Below are positions 9,134 to 18,220 of a stretch of DNA of 49,750 nucleotides, one piece after another. The stretch comes from Clostridia bacterium (GTDB lineage: Bacteria > Bacillota > Peptococcia > DRI-13 > SV3-B141). Made by a program: the position numbers and the translations under genes. A model generated the notes under the pieces. The model made no database searches. It had not been told where the DNA came from and saw only the letters and a program-made list of their open reading frames with translations. The number at the start of each line of letters is the position of its first letter. The stretch's first letter is position 1. The stretch spans positions 1-49,750 of the forward strand of contig JAHDSB010000072.1 of NCBI GenBank assembly GCA_018433015.1. The letters run 5' to 3'.

Positions 9134-9829
9134 ATGTTTAAAAATATTAGGACAAGTAGGGTTAGCGATAAAATTGTTGCCCAGATAAAGCAGCTCGTTC
9201 TAGAAGAAAAATTAAATGCAGGTGATAAATTGCCTCCAGAACCTGAATTAGCGGAGCAGTTTTCGGTGAGTCGGACATCTGTGCGTGAAGCTTTATCAAT
9301 CTTAGAATCCCAGGGTATAGTTGAGAGGAAAAAGAGCGAAGGGACAATCATTAAACGTTTTAGTATGCTCAAGCTTTTTGAATCAATTGTTATGGGTCCC
9401 AAATCTGATTTTGATATGTTTCTTGATTTAATGGAAGCAAGAAAACTAGTGGAAGTAAGTCTGCTAAGATTTGTTGTGGATCGTTGTGACCCCGAAGGTG
9501 CCCATAGAGTTGAGATGGCTTTGCACATGATGGAAAAGGAAGTATGTCATGGTTATACAGGAGTTGATTCAGACATATTATTTCATTTAAATTTAGCGGC
9601 ATGTGCCAACAATCAAGTGTTAATTTCTATTGTAAAATCAATCAGTGATATGCTTACTGAAACTCGTTCTAAAACTTTGCAGGTTCCGGGAAGGTTGAAA
9701 ATTTGCTTGGAGGAACATCGCCTAATCTGGGAGGCTGTACAAAACAAAGATTTACAGCTTGCCCAAGAAAGAATGCTGGCACATTTAAATTGTGTAATAA
9801 AAATAGCTTCTAGTATATATGGACAGTAA
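9134..9829 (+). CDS. GntR-family transcriptional regulator, FadR subfamily
   Basis: 231 residues. The N-terminal winged helix-turn-helix (residues 8-75, including LPPEPELAEQFSVSRTSVREALSILESQGIVE) is the GntR signature, and the helical C-terminal FCD ligand domain covers about 90-225. FadR-type FCD regulators usually sense small organic acids or amino acids and control the genes beside them. It is separated by 14 bases from livG, so it probably regulates the livGFHMK importer and perhaps the amidohydrolase at 14717. Confidence 0.9.
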   Translation: MFKNIRTSRVSDKIVAQIKQLVLEEKLNAGDKLPPEPELAEQFSVSRTSVREALSILESQGIVERKKSEGTIIKRFSMLKLFESIVMGPKSDFDMFLDLMEARKLVEVSLLRFVVDRCDPEGAHRVEMALHMMEKEVCHGYTGVDSDILFHLNLAACANNQVLISIVKSISDMLTETRSKTLQVPGRLKICLEEHRLIWEAVQNKDLQLAQERMLAHLNCVIKIASSIYGQ

Positions 9830-9843
9830 AGGGTGATTTGTAG

Positions 9844-10638
9844 ATGGATACTGTTAAGAAAAATAAAATTGTATTATCAGTAGAGGGAATAACAAAAAAA
9901 TTCAAAGGACTGGTGGCAGTAGATAATTATAATCTCCAGCTACCTGAGGGAGAAATCATTGGACTAATCGGTCCTAATGGAGCCGGTAAAACAACAGTTT
10001 TTAATATGTTAACAGGAATTTTTCCCCCAACAGAAGGAAAAATAATGCTTGCAGGTTCGGACATTACTGGATTTAGACCCGATCACATTGTTCAACGAGG
10101 AATAGCCCGCACTTTTCAAAATATTCGCCTTTTTAGTAATCTTTCCGTATTAGAAAATGTGGTAATAGCTGCGCAAATAAGAAAAAAGTATGGTTTTATT
10201 AGTACCTTATGTAGCAGCGCTTCCTTTACTAAGGAGGAAAACGAGCTTATTACAAAAGCGGAAGAATATTTAGAAGCTTTAGGAATTGCAGAATATAAGG
10301 AGCAAAAGGCTAAAAATTTGGCATATGGTATACAACGCAAATTAGAAATTGCTCGTGCTTTGGCTACAAATCCTCTAGTACTCTTGTTAGATGAACCAGC
10401 AGCAGGTATGAATCCTCAGGAGAGCATTGATTTAATGCATACTATACGTAAACTAAAAGATGAGTTTAATTTGACAGTAATATTAATCGAACATGATATG
10501 AAAGTGGTAATGAATCTTTGCGAACGTTTGCAGGTATTAAGCTATGGGAAAATACTTGCCGAAGGCACTCCGGAGGAAATTAGAAATAATAAGTTGGTTA
10601 TTGATGCTTATTTGGGGAGGTCAACTGCTAGTGCTTGA
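9844..10638 (+). CDS. livG: Branched-chain amino acid-type ABC importer ATPase LivG
   Basis: 264 residues. Walker A GPNGAGKT is at 43-50. The signature region reads NLAYGIQRKLEIARALA, the atypical LivG form in place of LSGGQ, followed by Walker B LLLDEPAAGMNP. The family-specific insert after the Q-loop (SSASFTKEENE) is present. It pairs with LivF to drive LivHM. Related importers also carry amides, urea, polyamines or aromatic acids, so the substrate cannot be fixed from the ATPase. Confidence 0.93.
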   Translation: MDTVKKNKIVLSVEGITKKFKGLVAVDNYNLQLPEGEIIGLIGPNGAGKTTVFNMLTGIFPPTEGKIMLAGSDITGFRPDHIVQRGIARTFQNIRLFSNLSVLENVVIAAQIRKKYGFISTLCSSASFTKEENELITKAEEYLEALGIAEYKEQKAKNLAYGIQRKLEIARALATNPLVLLLDEPAAGMNPQESIDLMHTIRKLKDEFNLTVILIEHDMKVVMNLCERLQVLSYGKILAEGTPEEIRNNKLVIDAYLGRSTASA

Positions 10639-11335
10639 GTTAAATGATATAAATGTATACTATGGAAAAATTCATGCTGTAAAAAATATTTCACTAAAGA
10701 TTAAGAAGGGAGAATTAGTAGCTTTATTAGGAGCAAATGGTGCAGGAAAAACCACTACTTTGAGGACAATATCCGGCATGTTAAGAGCCAAAAGCGGTTC
10801 AATAATTTTTGATGGTCAGGATATTAACAAAATTGAAGCTCATAAAATAGTGGCAATGGGATTGGCCCATTGTCCCGAAGGTAGGCAGGTCTTTTCCCGC
10901 TTAAGCGTGCTAGAAAATCTTAAGATCGGTGCTTTTTTGCGCAAAGATCATAAAAAAATTGAAAAAGATCTAGAGTTGGTATATTCCTTATTTCCAGTAT
11001 TAGCAGAAAGAAAAAACCAGTCTGCAGGGACCCTTTCCGGGGGGGAACAGCAAATGTTAGCTATCGGGAGGTCCTTAATGTCTAATCCTTCCCTCTTGCT
11101 TTTTGATGAACCTTCTTTAGGTTTAGCACCCATAATTATTGAAAAGATCTTTGAGGTTATTAAAGAGTTAAAAAATGAAGGAAAGACGATTCTTTTAGTA
11201 GAGCAAAACGCTTATAATGCCCTTGCTATTGCAGATAGAGGCTACGTACTGGAAACAGGTAACATTAAATTATCTGGAGAAGCTGGGGACTTATTAGCGA
11301 ATGACGAAGTAAAAAAAGCATACTTGGGAGGTTAA
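10631..11335 (+). CDS. livF: Branched-chain amino acid-type ABC importer ATPase LivF
   Basis: 234 residues. Walker A GANGAGKT is at 34-41, the signature is LSGGEQQMLAIGRSL and Walker B is LLFDEPSLGLAP, as in LivF. The open frame extends back to 10544, but family alignment and GGGGAGG at 10614-10620 place the start at GTG 10631, overlapping the livG stop by 8 bases. This indicates translational coupling in the importer operon. Confidence 0.93.
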   Translation: MLELNDINVYYGKIHAVKNISLKIKKGELVALLGANGAGKTTTLRTISGMLRAKSGSIIFDGQDINKIEAHKIVAMGLAHCPEGRQVFSRLSVLENLKIGAFLRKDHKKIEKDLELVYSLFPVLAERKNQSAGTLSGGEQQMLAIGRSLMSNPSLLLFDEPSLGLAPIIIEKIFEVIKELKNEGKTILLVEQNAYNALAIADRGYVLETGNIKLSGEAGDLLANDEVKKAYLGG

Positions 11336-11343
11336 ATTACATA

Positions 11344-12240
11344 ATGAGCGGTACTTATTTATTACAAAACTTAATAGATGGAATAAGTCTTGGTAGTATT
11401 TATGCTTTAGTAGCTATAGGGTTTTCCATGACTTATAGTATTTTGCGACTTATCAACTTTGCCCATGGAGATATCTTAATGATTGGTGCTTATTCGGGGT
11501 TATTTATTATGGTAGCGTGGCAATTACCCCTGTGGGCTAGTTTATTAGGAGCTATGATATTTGCAGCTTTTGTCGGTATGTTGGTAGAGAGAATTGCCTA
11601 TAGGCCACTACGAGGTTCTAATGAGGAAGCTACCTTGATTACTTCTTTGGCTGTATCTATATTCATTGAGAATTTGGGAATCATGGTATTATCACCTCAA
11701 CCTCGTGGATTTGCTATTCCTAAATTTCTCACTAAGTTACATACTATTAATGAAATCACTATTAGTAATATGACAATTCTGATTATAAGTTTAGCAATAA
11801 TACTAATGTTAGTCCTTACTTATTTTGTTATCTGTACGCGGATGGGGGTAGCCATGCGGGCTTGTTCGGAAAATATTAATGCGGCACGTTTAATGGGAGT
11901 TAATATTAATAAGGTTGTAGCCTGTGCCTTTGCTGTAGGTTCAGGAATGGCTGCAGTAGCCGGAATAATGTTGGCAGGCCAATATGGACGAATTGAACCT
12001 TTAATGGGCTTTGTCCCGGGATTAAAGGCTTTCATAGCAGCAGTAATAGGGGGGATAGGGAGTATCCCCGGCGCAGCCTTAGGGGGATATGTTCTAGGAC
12101 TTTCTGAGATTCTCCTGGTAGCCCTTCTGCCAGCAGCATATTCAGGTTATAGAGATGCCTTTGTCTTTATAATTCTGATTTTAGTTTTACTGTTTAAGCC
12201 CGCTGGACTTCTGGGTACCTTGGAAGGGAGGAAAGTTTGA
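11344..12240 (+). CDS. livH: Branched-chain amino acid-type ABC importer permease LivH
   Basis: 298 residues with about eight membrane segments. It contains the family marks IDGISLGSIYALVAIGFSMTY, INFAHGDILMIGAY and GGIGSIPGAALGG. It forms the membrane channel with LivM. It starts 8 bases after livF, and its stop overlaps the livM start as TGATG. Confidence 0.93.
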   Translation: MSGTYLLQNLIDGISLGSIYALVAIGFSMTYSILRLINFAHGDILMIGAYSGLFIMVAWQLPLWASLLGAMIFAAFVGMLVERIAYRPLRGSNEEATLITSLAVSIFIENLGIMVLSPQPRGFAIPKFLTKLHTINEITISNMTILIISLAIILMLVLTYFVICTRMGVAMRACSENINAARLMGVNINKVVACAFAVGSGMAAVAGIMLAGQYGRIEPLMGFVPGLKAFIAAVIGGIGSIPGAALGGYVLGLSEILLVALLPAAYSGYRDAFVFIILILVLLFKPAGLLGTLEGRKV

Positions 12241-13283
12241 TGCTTTCACGTCGTGACAAATTATATACAGGAATTGCCCTCATAATTTTTCTTGGCCTTC
12301 TAGGAATATTGAATAATACCCTTTCCGGTTACCATATGAGATTAATTAACCTAATTGGTATTAATATAATTTTGGTAGTAAGTTTGAACCTAACTAACGG
12401 ATTTTGCGGTGTATTTTCCCTGGGACATGCGGGCTTTATGGCTGTAGGAGCTTATGTTTCTGCTATTTTAGCCTTGCCACTAACAAAAAAAGCTCTCGTT
12501 TTACCGGAGCTTCCTACTTGGCTGGGTTCTATCGAAGTGAATTTTTTGTTGTCCTTAATAATAGGGGGATTAGTTGCTGCTTTTTTCGCTCTTTTGATTG
12601 GTTATCCTGTATTGCGCTTGAGCGGTCACTATCTGGCAGTAGCTACTTTAGGATTCTTAATTATTATACAGGTATTGATTACTCAGCTGAGCCATATAAC
12701 TAGAGGGGCTAGAGGTATTAATGGCTTGATTTCTTATACCAACGTCTGGTGGGTATGGGGAACAGTGATAGTAACCATTTATGCTGTGTGGAGAATAGTA
12801 AATTCTTCTTATGGACGAGGTATGTTGGCTATTAGAGAGGATGATCTGGCTGCGGAATCTTTAGGTATTAATTTGACTTCTCACAAATTGTTAGCTTTTT
12901 GTGTGGGGGCCTTTTTTGCAGGGGTTGGTGGAGCTCTATGGGGACATCTGATTACTGTTGTTAATCCCTTATCTTTTGATTCCAACCGTACCTTTAATTT
13001 AGTAGTAATGTCTGTAGTCGGAGGAATGGGAAGCATTACGGGAGGAGTAATAGGAGCAACTTTGATGACCATAGTCCCGGAGCTTTTACGTAATCTAGAA
13101 GTAGGAATCACCATCTTTGGTATGTCTATTCCTCCTTTATATGGTTTAAGTCAGATCATCTTGGCAGGAGCTTTAATATTAGTAATCTTTTTCCGGCCCC
13201 ACGGTTTAGTGGGAAACTGGGAATTTAACTGGAATTTTCTCAAAAAAAGTAAAAATATCTCAAAAACTACACAAAACTTGTAA
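12240..13283 (+). CDS. livM: Branched-chain amino acid-type ABC importer permease LivM
   Basis: About 347 residues, a polytopic permease with the LivM landmarks SLNLTNGFCGVFSLGHAGFM, AIREDDLAAESLGINLTSHK and VVGGMGSITGGVIGA. A TTG at 12237 is also in frame, but the ATG at 12240 has better spacing from GGGAGG. It overlaps the livH stop by one base. A gap of about 100 bases with no terminator separates it from the binding protein gene. Confidence 0.93.
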   Translation: MLSRRDKLYTGIALIIFLGLLGILNNTLSGYHMRLINLIGINIILVVSLNLTNGFCGVFSLGHAGFMAVGAYVSAILALPLTKKALVLPELPTWLGSIEVNFLLSLIIGGLVAAFFALLIGYPVLRLSGHYLAVATLGFLIIIQVLITQLSHITRGARGINGLISYTNVWWVWGTVIVTIYAVWRIVNSSYGRGMLAIREDDLAAESLGINLTSHKLLAFCVGAFFAGVGGALWGHLITVVNPLSFDSNRTFNLVVMSVVGGMGSITGGVIGATLMTIVPELLRNLEVGITIFGMSIPPLYGLSQIILAGALILVIFFRPHGLVGNWEFNWNFLKKSKNISKTTQNL

Positions 13284-13387
13284 TAAAAAGCAGGAAAAAA
13301 GGTGGTGATTGTGGAAATAAAATACAGTATTTTCAGTTTATATTAAATTCAACAATTTATTATTATGGAGGAGGTTAAAGTTAAGAA

Positions 13388-14572
13388 ATGAAAAAAATTA
13401 CAGCTTTTCTTCTAACCTTGGTTATGGTATTTGCCATGGCGGGTTGCGGTGAACAAAAAGATGCTGCAAAAGACAACGAAGCTGCTGCAGGTGAAACAAT
13501 TAAAGTGGGAGCTATCTTCAATCTTACTGGGGCTCAAGCATCCCTTGACGGCCCGTCTTTAAATGGATTTAAATTAGCAGCTAAAGAAATTAATGCTAAA
13601 GGTGGAGTATTAGGAAAACAGATCGAAGTTATTTCTATTGATGGCAAAACAGACCAAACATCAGCAACTAATGCTGCTCTTAAATTGGCAGAAGAAGATA
13701 AAGTAGTTGCCATGGCCGGATTTAGCGATTCTAACTATGCCTTGGCTGCAGGACCTACTGCTCAGGAAGCAGGTATCCCCTTTATTACTACTGGTGCTAC
13801 GCTTCCCAGTCTACCTGAACAAGTAGGTGACTATTTCTTCTTAGCTCCTTTTGGTGACGATGCACAAGCATATGCTGCTGCCGATTATGCTGTTGAAAAG
13901 TTAGGTAGTAAAACAGCTTATATTCTAAAAGATACGGCTATGGATTTCACTATGAATTTGGCTGCTTATTTTGAAGAAAGATTTAAAAAATATAATGGTG
14001 AAGATGCAATATTATTAGAAGATACTTTTAAAACTAATGATCAGGATTATTCAGCTCAGATTAATAGATTAAAAGCCATGAAGACAAAACCTGAATTGCT
14101 CTTTATTTCTTCAGGACCTTCCGATTGTGGAATAATTGTAAAACAAGTGAGAGAAGCCGGTATTGATATCCCAATTATCAGTGGTGATGGTTTCGATACT
14201 CCGCTGTTAATTGAATTAGGTGGCGAAGGTGCCAATGTTGATACATATTTTGCTACTCACACATGTTTGACAAATGAAAAAGAATTAGTTAAGAACTTTG
14301 TTACTGCTTATCAAGAAGAATATTCAAGAGAGCCGGAAAATGGCTTTGCAGCTCTCGGTTATGACACTATGTACTTAATTGCTGATGCTATTGAGAGAGC
14401 AAATTCTGAAGATCCTACCGCTATCCGTGATGCAATTGCTGAAACTCAAGGCTTCGAAGCTGTTACCGGAACAATTAGCTATGAGCCCGGTAACCGTGTG
14501 CCTAAGAAATCAGTATCTGTCCTTAAGGTGGAAGATGGTAAATTTGCTTTTGTAGAAGAGGTTACCCCTTAA
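13388..14572 (+). CDS. livK: Branched-chain amino acid-type ABC substrate-binding lipoprotein
   Basis: 394 residues. A lipoprotein signal with lipobox AMAGC near residue 20 anchors it to the membrane, and a type I periplasmic-binding fold follows (GAIFNLTGAQASLDGPSLNGFKLA; GGVLGKQIEVI; repeated ligand lobes). It delivers substrate to LivHMGF. The family binds Leu/Ile/Val but also amides, short-chain acids and other amino acids. GGAGGAGG lies 13 bases before the ATG. A hairpin terminator follows the gene. Confidence 0.92.
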   Translation: MKKITAFLLTLVMVFAMAGCGEQKDAAKDNEAAAGETIKVGAIFNLTGAQASLDGPSLNGFKLAAKEINAKGGVLGKQIEVISIDGKTDQTSATNAALKLAEEDKVVAMAGFSDSNYALAAGPTAQEAGIPFITTGATLPSLPEQVGDYFFLAPFGDDAQAYAAADYAVEKLGSKTAYILKDTAMDFTMNLAAYFEERFKKYNGEDAILLEDTFKTNDQDYSAQINRLKAMKTKPELLFISSGPSDCGIIVKQVREAGIDIPIISGDGFDTPLLIELGGEGANVDTYFATHTCLTNEKELVKNFVTAYQEEYSREPENGFAALGYDTMYLIADAIERANSEDPTAIRDAIAETQGFEAVTGTISYEPGNRVPKKSVSVLKVEDGKFAFVEEVTP

Positions 14573-14598
14573 AATTAAGTTATTTAGTGAATGTTTAG

Positions 14599-14624
14599 CT
14601 GGGTTGGCAGTGATGTCAACCCAG
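14599..14624 (+). terminator. Terminator after the liv operon
   Basis: An 11-bp stem with one G-T pair (arms 14599-14609 and 14614-14624, loop GTGA) is followed by ACTAGTTTTG. It lies 27 bases after the binding-protein stop. The T-run is short, so it may be partial. Confidence 0.6.
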
Positions 14625-14650
14625 ACTAGTTTTGTCTGTAGGAAAAAGGC

Positions 14651-14680
14651 TTGGCACAAGCCAAAGTTTCTTTATATAAT
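14651..14680 (+). promoter_or_regulatory. Putative sigma-A promoter of the creatininase-family gene
   Basis: TTGGCA (14651-14656), an 18-base spacer and TATAAT (14675-14680) precede the ATG at 14717. A small hairpin (GGCTTG / CAAGCC, 14648-14662) overlaps the -35. TTGGCACA also resembles a sigma-54 -24 element, but no -12 GC follows at the right distance. Confidence 0.6.
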
Positions 14681-14716
14681 AATTATGTTGGATTATATTT
14701 CTAGGAGGGACTATAG

Positions 14717-15478
14717 ATGGGTATTTTAATGCAAATGACAGGTAATCAGTACTTAAGCAACAAGGATAAGTATGATAAAGTAATAATTTCTGTAGGCGCC
14801 TGTGAAGACCATGGGTATCATCTGCCATATGGGAATGACACTCTGGTTTCTTCAATCTTAGCAGAAAAGGTAGCTGAACAAGTAGAAGGGATGTTAGTGC
14901 TTCCTCCTATCAACATTGGTATGAGCGAACATTATGCTCACTTTCCTTTTACCTTAACACTTCAACCGGAAACCCTTATTGCAGTACTGAAAGATGTGCT
15001 AGAGTCTGTAGTTAAAAATGGAATTAAAAAAATATTCATAATGAACGGACATGACGGAAACATAGCTCCTATTGAAATTGCCACTCGTTCTATTAAAGTA
15101 AAATATCCCGAAGTTAAGATAGCATCCTTGGATGCATGGTGGGTAACGGCCGGTAAATTATTACCTCCTGATACTTTCGAAGTGTGGAATGGTTTAGGTC
15201 ATGCCGGTGAAGGGGAGACATCTATTGCTTTAGCATTATTCCCTGAATTGGTGGAAATGGAACATGCCCGCGGTGTAGTGCCCGATTTACCAGAAAACGT
15301 AGAAATTAAGTGGAACTTTGCGGAGCTTACTAATACCGGAGCCACAGGAGATCCTTCCAAAGCTACGGTGGAAAAAGGTCAGAAGATGGTCGATGTTCTG
15401 CTGAAAGCTGTAGTTGACTTTATTAAAGAAATGGATGCTAAAGATTGGAATTACTCTTCTAAAGAATCAGATATGTAA
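14717..15478 (+). CDS. Creatininase-family metal-dependent amidohydrolase
   Basis: 253 residues. Family metal ligands are recognisable: E30-D-H32 in GACEDHGYHLP, D41 in GND, H112 in NGHDGN, and a GEGETS glutamate near 167. Members open cyclic or linear amides such as creatinine, dehydro-inosose lactone-like rings or formamides. It stands 144 bases after the liv operon behind its own promoter, so the importer may supply its substrate. Creatinine itself is not proven: no creatinase-type gene is seen here. The ribosome site is AGGAGGGA. Confidence 0.85.
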   Translation: MGILMQMTGNQYLSNKDKYDKVIISVGACEDHGYHLPYGNDTLVSSILAEKVAEQVEGMLVLPPINIGMSEHYAHFPFTLTLQPETLIAVLKDVLESVVKNGIKKIFIMNGHDGNIAPIEIATRSIKVKYPEVKIASLDAWWVTAGKLLPPDTFEVWNGLGHAGEGETSIALALFPELVEMEHARGVVPDLPENVEIKWNFAELTNTGATGDPSKATVEKGQKMVDVLLKAVVDFIKEMDAKDWNYSSKESDM

Positions 15479-15488
15479 AAATTGCATA

Positions 15489-15529
15489 AAAAACAAGCTC
15501 GTAAGATATTGCTCTGCGAGCTTGTTTTT
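15489..15529. terminator. Bidirectional terminator between convergent genes
   Basis: Arms AAAAACAAGCTCG (15489-15501) and CGAGCTTGTTTTT (15517-15529) pair perfectly between the amidohydrolase and the DUF4931-type gene. The A and T runs suit both directions. Confidence 0.88.
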
Positions 15530-15542
15530 TTATGCTAGTATT

Positions 15543-16310
15543 TTAGAGAAAATATTCTTGTTGGATTTTCTTAACAATATCAGGAATTCTATCTGATACC
15601 TGGGGAATAGAATACCCGATAAACAAGGGTGAAGTGAGAAAACGAGGAACGATTTTAACAATTATCTTGTTATGGAGATGGTAAAAAAATAAGTTATAAC
15701 TGGTGCATTTTTTCTTGTGGTAATGATTTAAAATATAATGAACACCTATTTGCAGATAATCGGACATTTTATTAAGGAGAGAGAGATCATGTAGAATAAC
15801 ATTTAATTCAACAAACCCCACTAGGGGTTGAGTAGAGAGGGTAAATTCCACATTAGGTTGTTGATCAATCAGTATTCCGGTAAAATGTTCTTCCTTGATG
15901 TTCTGATGATAATCTATTTTTTTTAAGCCAACTATTTGCATGTGAGGGTGACGAATAGTTCCTCCCGAACGGGGTCCATGATTTTTGTAATAAATAACCG
16001 ATTTAAATAAACCATTGTTTTCCATGTTAAGCCAGTTTCTGACACCAAAGGAGATTAATCTGTAGAGATGTTCTTTAGAATACAAAGATAATTCAGAATT
16101 ACAATCTTTTGTTTCTATCAATACAGTTTGAAAAGTATCTTCCAACACCGGATATTTATTCTTAACGAGCAAGATATCACCATCTTGATCAAGGATGTTT
16201 TCTAAACTTTCACGATCACAAAATGGGCATTTAACCTTCGGATCAATGATGTTTTTAGGCTTCAGTTCACCATAAAAGGAATTAAAGTTAAGATGAGAAG
16301 TAAAATCCAT
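15543..16310 (-). CDS. GalT-like HIT-superfamily protein (DUF4931-like)
   Basis: About 255 residues. CPFCDRE near residue 32 is a zinc-knuckle half like that of galactose-1-phosphate uridylyltransferase. NKYPVLED follows, then GGTIRHPHMQIVG carrying an HPH triad in place of the GalT HPHGQ motif. It therefore looks like a nucleotidyl-transferase or hydrolase relative of unknown substrate. The open frame begins at GTG 16316, but ATG 16310 fits the AAGGTG ribosome site better. No galactose genes are nearby. Confidence 0.7.
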   Translation of the reverse strand: MDFTSHLNFNSFYGELKPKNIIDPKVKCPFCDRESLENILDQDGDILLVKNKYPVLEDTFQTVLIETKDCNSELSLYSKEHLYRLISFGVRNWLNMENNGLFKSVIYYKNHGPRSGGTIRHPHMQIVGLKKIDYHQNIKEEHFTGILIDQQPNVEFTLSTQPLVGFVELNVILHDLSLLNKMSDYLQIGVHYILNHYHKKKCTSYNLFFYHLHNKIIVKIVPRFLTSPLFIGYSIPQVSDRIPDIVKKIQQEYFL

Positions 16311-16513
16311 TAGCACACCTTCTTAATCGTAGGAATTGCAATTATATATGAGAAACGCTTTATTAATATTATATAAGATATTTAAAGTAATTAGGGTAAA
16401 AAAAATAATTATTATCAGAAGTATATTTACCCCACGTTATTTAAAATGGTAAAGTATTAAGGATAACAAAAATATGAAGGATATAAGTAGGAAAAGGATA
16501 AGGAGGAAAAAAA

Positions 16514-17308
16514 GTGGTCCAAGCAATTACAGGGAAGGTATTAAGTAATGAGCTAGTAGCGCCTGATTTTTATAAATTGGATGTATTTGTTGGTTCTATG
16601 GCGGAGGAGATAAAACCTGGACAGTTTGTGATGGTTAAGGTAGCTTCAGGGCTAGAACCTTTTTTACGCAGACCTATCAGTATAAATAGTGTTAATATAA
16701 AAGAAAGAAACCTTTCTTTAATCTATCAAGTTATAGGTAAAGGTACAAAATTAATGACTAACATTAAAAGGGACCAAAATCTAGAGATAATGGGGCCCTT
16801 GGGCCAGGGATTTACTTGGAAGGGGACAGATAAGACAGCCGTTCTAGTTGGCGGGGGTTGTGGTATAGCACCTTTAGTTGCTTTGGCTCAGGAACTAAAA
16901 GCTAATGATAAGGATGTATATGTTTTATTGGGGGCACAAACTAAAGACAGGCTAATTTGTGAACGGGAGTTTAATAAGGTGGGAGCAAAAGTACAAGTAG
17001 CAACTGACGATGGTTCTTGGGGGTTTCATGGTTTTGTTACGGAACTTTTAGAGAGATTACTAGCTCAAGTCAAGGTTGATCAGCTCTATTGCTGTGGGCC
17101 TCTGCCTATGACAAAAATAGTAACAAGGATTGCAGAAAAGAATTCTTTACCCTGTCAGGTATCTTTAGAAGAACGTATGGGTTGTGGTATAGGTGCTTGT
17201 ATCGGTTGCGTTTGCAAGACCCAAGATCACCACGGCAAAATAGATTATAAAAAAGTTTGTACAGATGGCCCTGTATTTGACAGCCGAGAGGTGGTATTTG
17301 ATGACTAA
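16514..17308 (+). CDS. pyrK: Dihydroorotate dehydrogenase B electron-transfer subunit PyrK
   Basis: 264 residues. It has a ferredoxin-reductase-like FAD domain (PFLRRPISI), an NAD-binding domain ([13 protein letters not shown]) and a C-terminal [2Fe-2S] motif beginning [13 protein letters not shown]. It passes electrons from PyrD to NAD+ in pyrimidine synthesis. It starts at GTG 16514 after AAGGAGG. The stop overlaps pyrD by 8 bases. The rest of the pyr operon is not adjacent. Confidence 0.96.
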   Translation: MVQAITGKVLSNELVAPDFYKLDVFVGSMAEEIKPGQFVMVKVASGLEPFLRRPISINSVNIKERNLSLIYQVIGKGTKLMTNIKRDQNLEIMGPLGQGFTWKGTDKTAVLVGGGCGIAPLVALAQELKANDKDVYVLLGAQTKDRLICEREFNKVGAKVQVATDDGSWGFHGFVTELLERLLAQVKVDQLYCCGPLPMTKIVTRIAEKNSLPCQVSLEERMGCGIGACIGCVCKTQDHHGKIDYKKVCTDGPVFDSREVVFDD

Positions 17309-18212
17309 GCTAGCAGTAGATATTGGAGGAATAAAACTAAAAAACCCTGTCATGACGGCGTCGGGGACTTTTGGTTTTGGACAAGAATATGCACAGTTCT
17401 ATGATCTGAGTTTATTAGGAGGGCTGGTTGTTAAGGGAACTACCCTTAATCCCAGGTTAGGAAATCCGCTACCCCGCATTGCTGAGACCCCTGCAGGCAT
17501 GCTAAATAGCGTAGGACTACAAAATCCTGGAGTTGATTATGTTATTGAAAAGGAATTGCCCTGGTTAAGTAAATACGATGTTTCCGTGATCGTAAATGTA
17601 TCGGGTCATTCTTTGGAAGAATATGGAGAAATAGTGGAGCGTTTAGACAGAGCAGAGGGAGTAGATGGTGTAGAGATTAATATTTCTTGTCCTAATGTTA
17701 AAGAAGGTGGCATGTCTTTTGGAACTGATCCTGCTATTGCCGAGGACGTTATTAAGTTGGTGCGTGGCAAAACTAAATTACCGGTGATAGCTAAACTATC
17801 TCCCAATGTTACAGATATAGCGGAAATTGCTAAAGCAGTGGAAGCAGGAGGGGCAAATGCCGTATCTTTAATTAATACTGTTTTAGGTATGGCTATAGAT
17901 ATAAAAAAACGGCGACCAGTTTTAGCTAATATTGTAGGAGGACTTTCCGGACCTGCTATTAAACCCATCGCTGTGCGCATGGTATGGCAGGTAGCACAAG
18001 CAGTGAAAATACCTGTTATTGGTATGGGTGGTATAGTCAGTGTGGAAGATGCCTTAGAGTTTTTCTTAGCAGGGGCCAGCGCCATTGCCGTAGGTGCTGG
18101 GAATTTTCATAATCCTAGAGCGGCAGTAGAAATCGTTCAAGGATTGGAAAAATGGTTACAGGAAGAAAAGATAGAAGATATTAGAGACATTATTGGGGCA
18201 TTGGAACTTTGA
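17301..18212 (+). CDS. pyrD: Dihydroorotate dehydrogenase B catalytic subunit PyrD
   Basis: 303 residues. It shows the type 1B marks [37 protein letters not shown] with the catalytic-base cysteine, and [26 protein letters not shown] for FMN phosphate binding. The open frame begins at 17265, but AGAGGTGG and homology support ATG 17301. It is coupled to PyrK. Its stop lies only 8 bases from the convergent protease gene. Confidence 0.96.
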   Translation: MTKLAVDIGGIKLKNPVMTASGTFGFGQEYAQFYDLSLLGGLVVKGTTLNPRLGNPLPRIAETPAGMLNSVGLQNPGVDYVIEKELPWLSKYDVSVIVNVSGHSLEEYGEIVERLDRAEGVDGVEINISCPNVKEGGMSFGTDPAIAEDVIKLVRGKTKLPVIAKLSPNVTDIAEIAKAVEAGGANAVSLINTVLGMAIDIKKRRPVLANIVGGLSGPAIKPIAVRMVWQVAQAVKIPVIGMGGIVSVEDALEFFLAGASAIAVGAGNFHNPRAAVEIVQGLEKWLQEEKIEDIRDIIGALEL

Positions 18213-18220
18213 TAATGGTG

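Noticed and set aside
14651-14667. TTGGCACA before the creatininase-type gene as a third sigma-54 promoter
   Set aside because: The -24 half matches the promoter at 23588, but the -12 position reads AAAGT instead of TTGC, and no TTCTA-N5-TAGAA sites are upstream; a sigma-A promoter overlaps it.
15414-15596. 60-codon plus-strand frame across the creatininase-family terminator
   Set aside because: It runs through a strong hairpin terminator and overlaps two real genes.
17606-18085. 159-codon minus-strand frame inside pyrD
   Set aside because: A shadow of the strong pyrD coding sequence; no ribosome site and no known domain.
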